From assembly GCA_947174825.1 (NCBI GenBank), contig CAMWKN010000096.1, positions 1-6,362 of the forward strand: 6,362 bases of DNA, given 5' to 3'. The stretch is from an uncultured Clostridium sp. Its GTDB lineage: Bacteria > Bacillota_A > Clostridia > Lachnospirales > Lachnospiraceae. Shown piece after piece: positions 5,994 to 6,362 of this stretch. Numbering within the stretch: position 1 is the stretch's first letter; each line of letters begins with the position of its first letter. Both the position numbers and the translations under genes were made by a program. The notes under the pieces were generated by a model. It worked only from the letters and a program-made list of their open reading frames with translations, was not told the DNA's origin and made no database searches.

Positions 5994-6067
5994 CACATTA
6001 TGTCGCTACCATGACGCAGTTGTGGCAAAGAGTGTGGTTAGTGCTTTGTGGCATGATGGCAACACAT
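5973..6067 (+). repeat. Imperfect direct repeat, prmC 3' end and the prmC-prfA gap
   Basis: AGCGCTGTGTGGCATG (5973-5988) recurs as AGTGCTTTGTGGCATG (6040-6055), 14 of 16 identical. Similarity continues with gaps to ACAT at 5998 and 6067, an offset of 67 nt. A third TGTGGCA lies at 6021-6027. The first copy covers the last codons and stop of prmC, so the second may be a remnant of a small duplication. The rest of the 139-nt gap (5994-6132) has a 6-bp stem (6104-6109 with 6115-6120) just before the prfA ribosome-binding site, and no clear promoter. Confidence 0.4.
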
Positions 6068-6132
6068 AGGATTGTTGTTTTGCAGGAATAATAAATAAAA
6101 AATTGCCGCTTGATGCGGTATGGAGGATAAAA

Positions 6133-6290
6133 ATGTTTGATAAATTAGAAGATCTGGTAAACCGTCTGGAAGAGTTGAATCTTGAGTTGACAGATCCGGA
6201 TGTGATTGCGGATCAGGAGCGTTACCGTCGATACATGAAAGAACAGAATGAATTAATGCCTATCGTAGAAAAATATCAGGAATACAAGGC
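6133..6290 (+). CDS. prfA: Peptide chain release factor 1, N-terminal fragment cut by the contig end
   Basis: Release factor 1 recognises UAA and UAG stop codons in the ribosomal A site and triggers peptide release through its GGQ motif. Only the first 52 codons are present: MFDKLEDLVNRLEELNLELT through MPIVEKYQEYK, the helical N-terminal domain. The PxT codon-recognition and GGQ motifs, which lie further on in the roughly 355-residue protein, are missing. ATG 6133 is chosen because GGAGG (6122-6126) lies 6 nt upstream and the family begins MFDKL; an in-frame TTG at 6103 would add ten unrelated residues. The frame runs on to TGA at 6355-6357, but everything after 6290 is sequencing adapter, so those residues are not part of the protein. 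Confidence 0.95.
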
Positions 6291-6362
6291 CTGTCTCTTA
6301 TACGGATCTCCGAGCCCACGAGACCTCTCTAGATCTCGTATGCCGTCTTCTGCTTGAAAAAA
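6291..6362 (+). other. Illumina Nextera adapter, index, P7 and poly-A (non-genomic)
   Basis: From 6291 the sequence follows the Nextera transposase adapter: CTGTCTCTTATAC, two mismatches at 6304-6305, then ATCTCCGAGCCCACGAGAC ending at 6324. An 8-base index, CTCTCTAG, occupies 6325-6332; it is one base from Nextera N707 (CTCTCTAC) as I recall it. P7 sequence follows (6333-6356, ATCTCGTATGCC...TTCTGCTTG), then six A residues. The first 19 bases correspond to the Tn5 mosaic end used in library preparation, not to a natural transposon. This is read-through from a short insert left untrimmed at the contig end. Confidence 0.97.

Noticed and set aside
6103..6132. TTG start at 6103 for prfA
   Set aside because: RF1 proteins begin MFDKL, and the GGAGG at 6122-6126 serves ATG 6133. 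The ten upstream residues come from the hairpin and ribosome-binding-site region.
6291..6309. Tn5-like mosaic end suggesting a natural transposon terminus
   Set aside because: It continues directly into Nextera adapter, index and P7 sequence, so it comes from library preparation, not from a mobile element.

Overview
The window looks like a small contig from a gut- or rumen-type Lachnospiraceae (Clostridia, Firmicutes). Three things suggest this: strong GGAGG ribosome-binding sites, the gene order rpmE - DUF1385 - prmC - prfA that is familiar in this group, and a cytoplasmic GH3 glycosidase with the Lachnospiraceae-style CDG nucleophile motif. The assignment is by recognition and gene order, not by a database search. 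Every gene found reads on the + strand.

Layout. Positions 1-224 are AT-rich and non-coding. They hold a plausible sigma-A promoter and a perfect 18-bp stem with a 3-nt loop lying across the predicted transcription start. Next comes an intact 875-residue GH3 beta-glycosidase (225-2852), then a small bacterial PH-domain protein (2911-3291). A good promoter (3341-3369) and a hairpin-containing leader precede rpmE (ribosomal protein L31, 3468-3675), whose reading frame is broken by one extra T. The gap 3676-3841 is unusually rich in inverted repeats: a terminator-like palindrome with a TATAAT in its loop, enclosed by longer-range pairing. It leads into a DUF1385 (YqhQ-type) membrane protein (3842-5155), the release-factor methyltransferase prmC (5163-5993), and the first 52 codons of prfA, release factor 1 (6133-6290).

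How the genes fit together. rpmE, prmC and prfA all serve translation: L31 is a ribosomal protein, and PrmC methylates the GGQ glutamine of RF1, the product of prfA. DUF1385 sits in the same cluster with unknown function. The GH3 enzyme and PH-domain protein form a separate upstream unit, probably for intracellular hydrolysis of imported plant-derived oligosaccharides or glycosides.

Data quality. The last 72 bases (6291-6362) are not genomic. They are an Illumina Nextera adapter, an index, P7 sequence and a poly-A tail, so the apparent end of the prfA reading frame is artificial. This also makes it reasonable to suspect that the single-base rpmE frameshift is a consensus error. I see no CRISPR array, transposase, tRNA, rRNA or defence or mobile gene. 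The most interesting unexplained material is the structured non-coding DNA at 133-171 and 3684-3814, not a new protein system.
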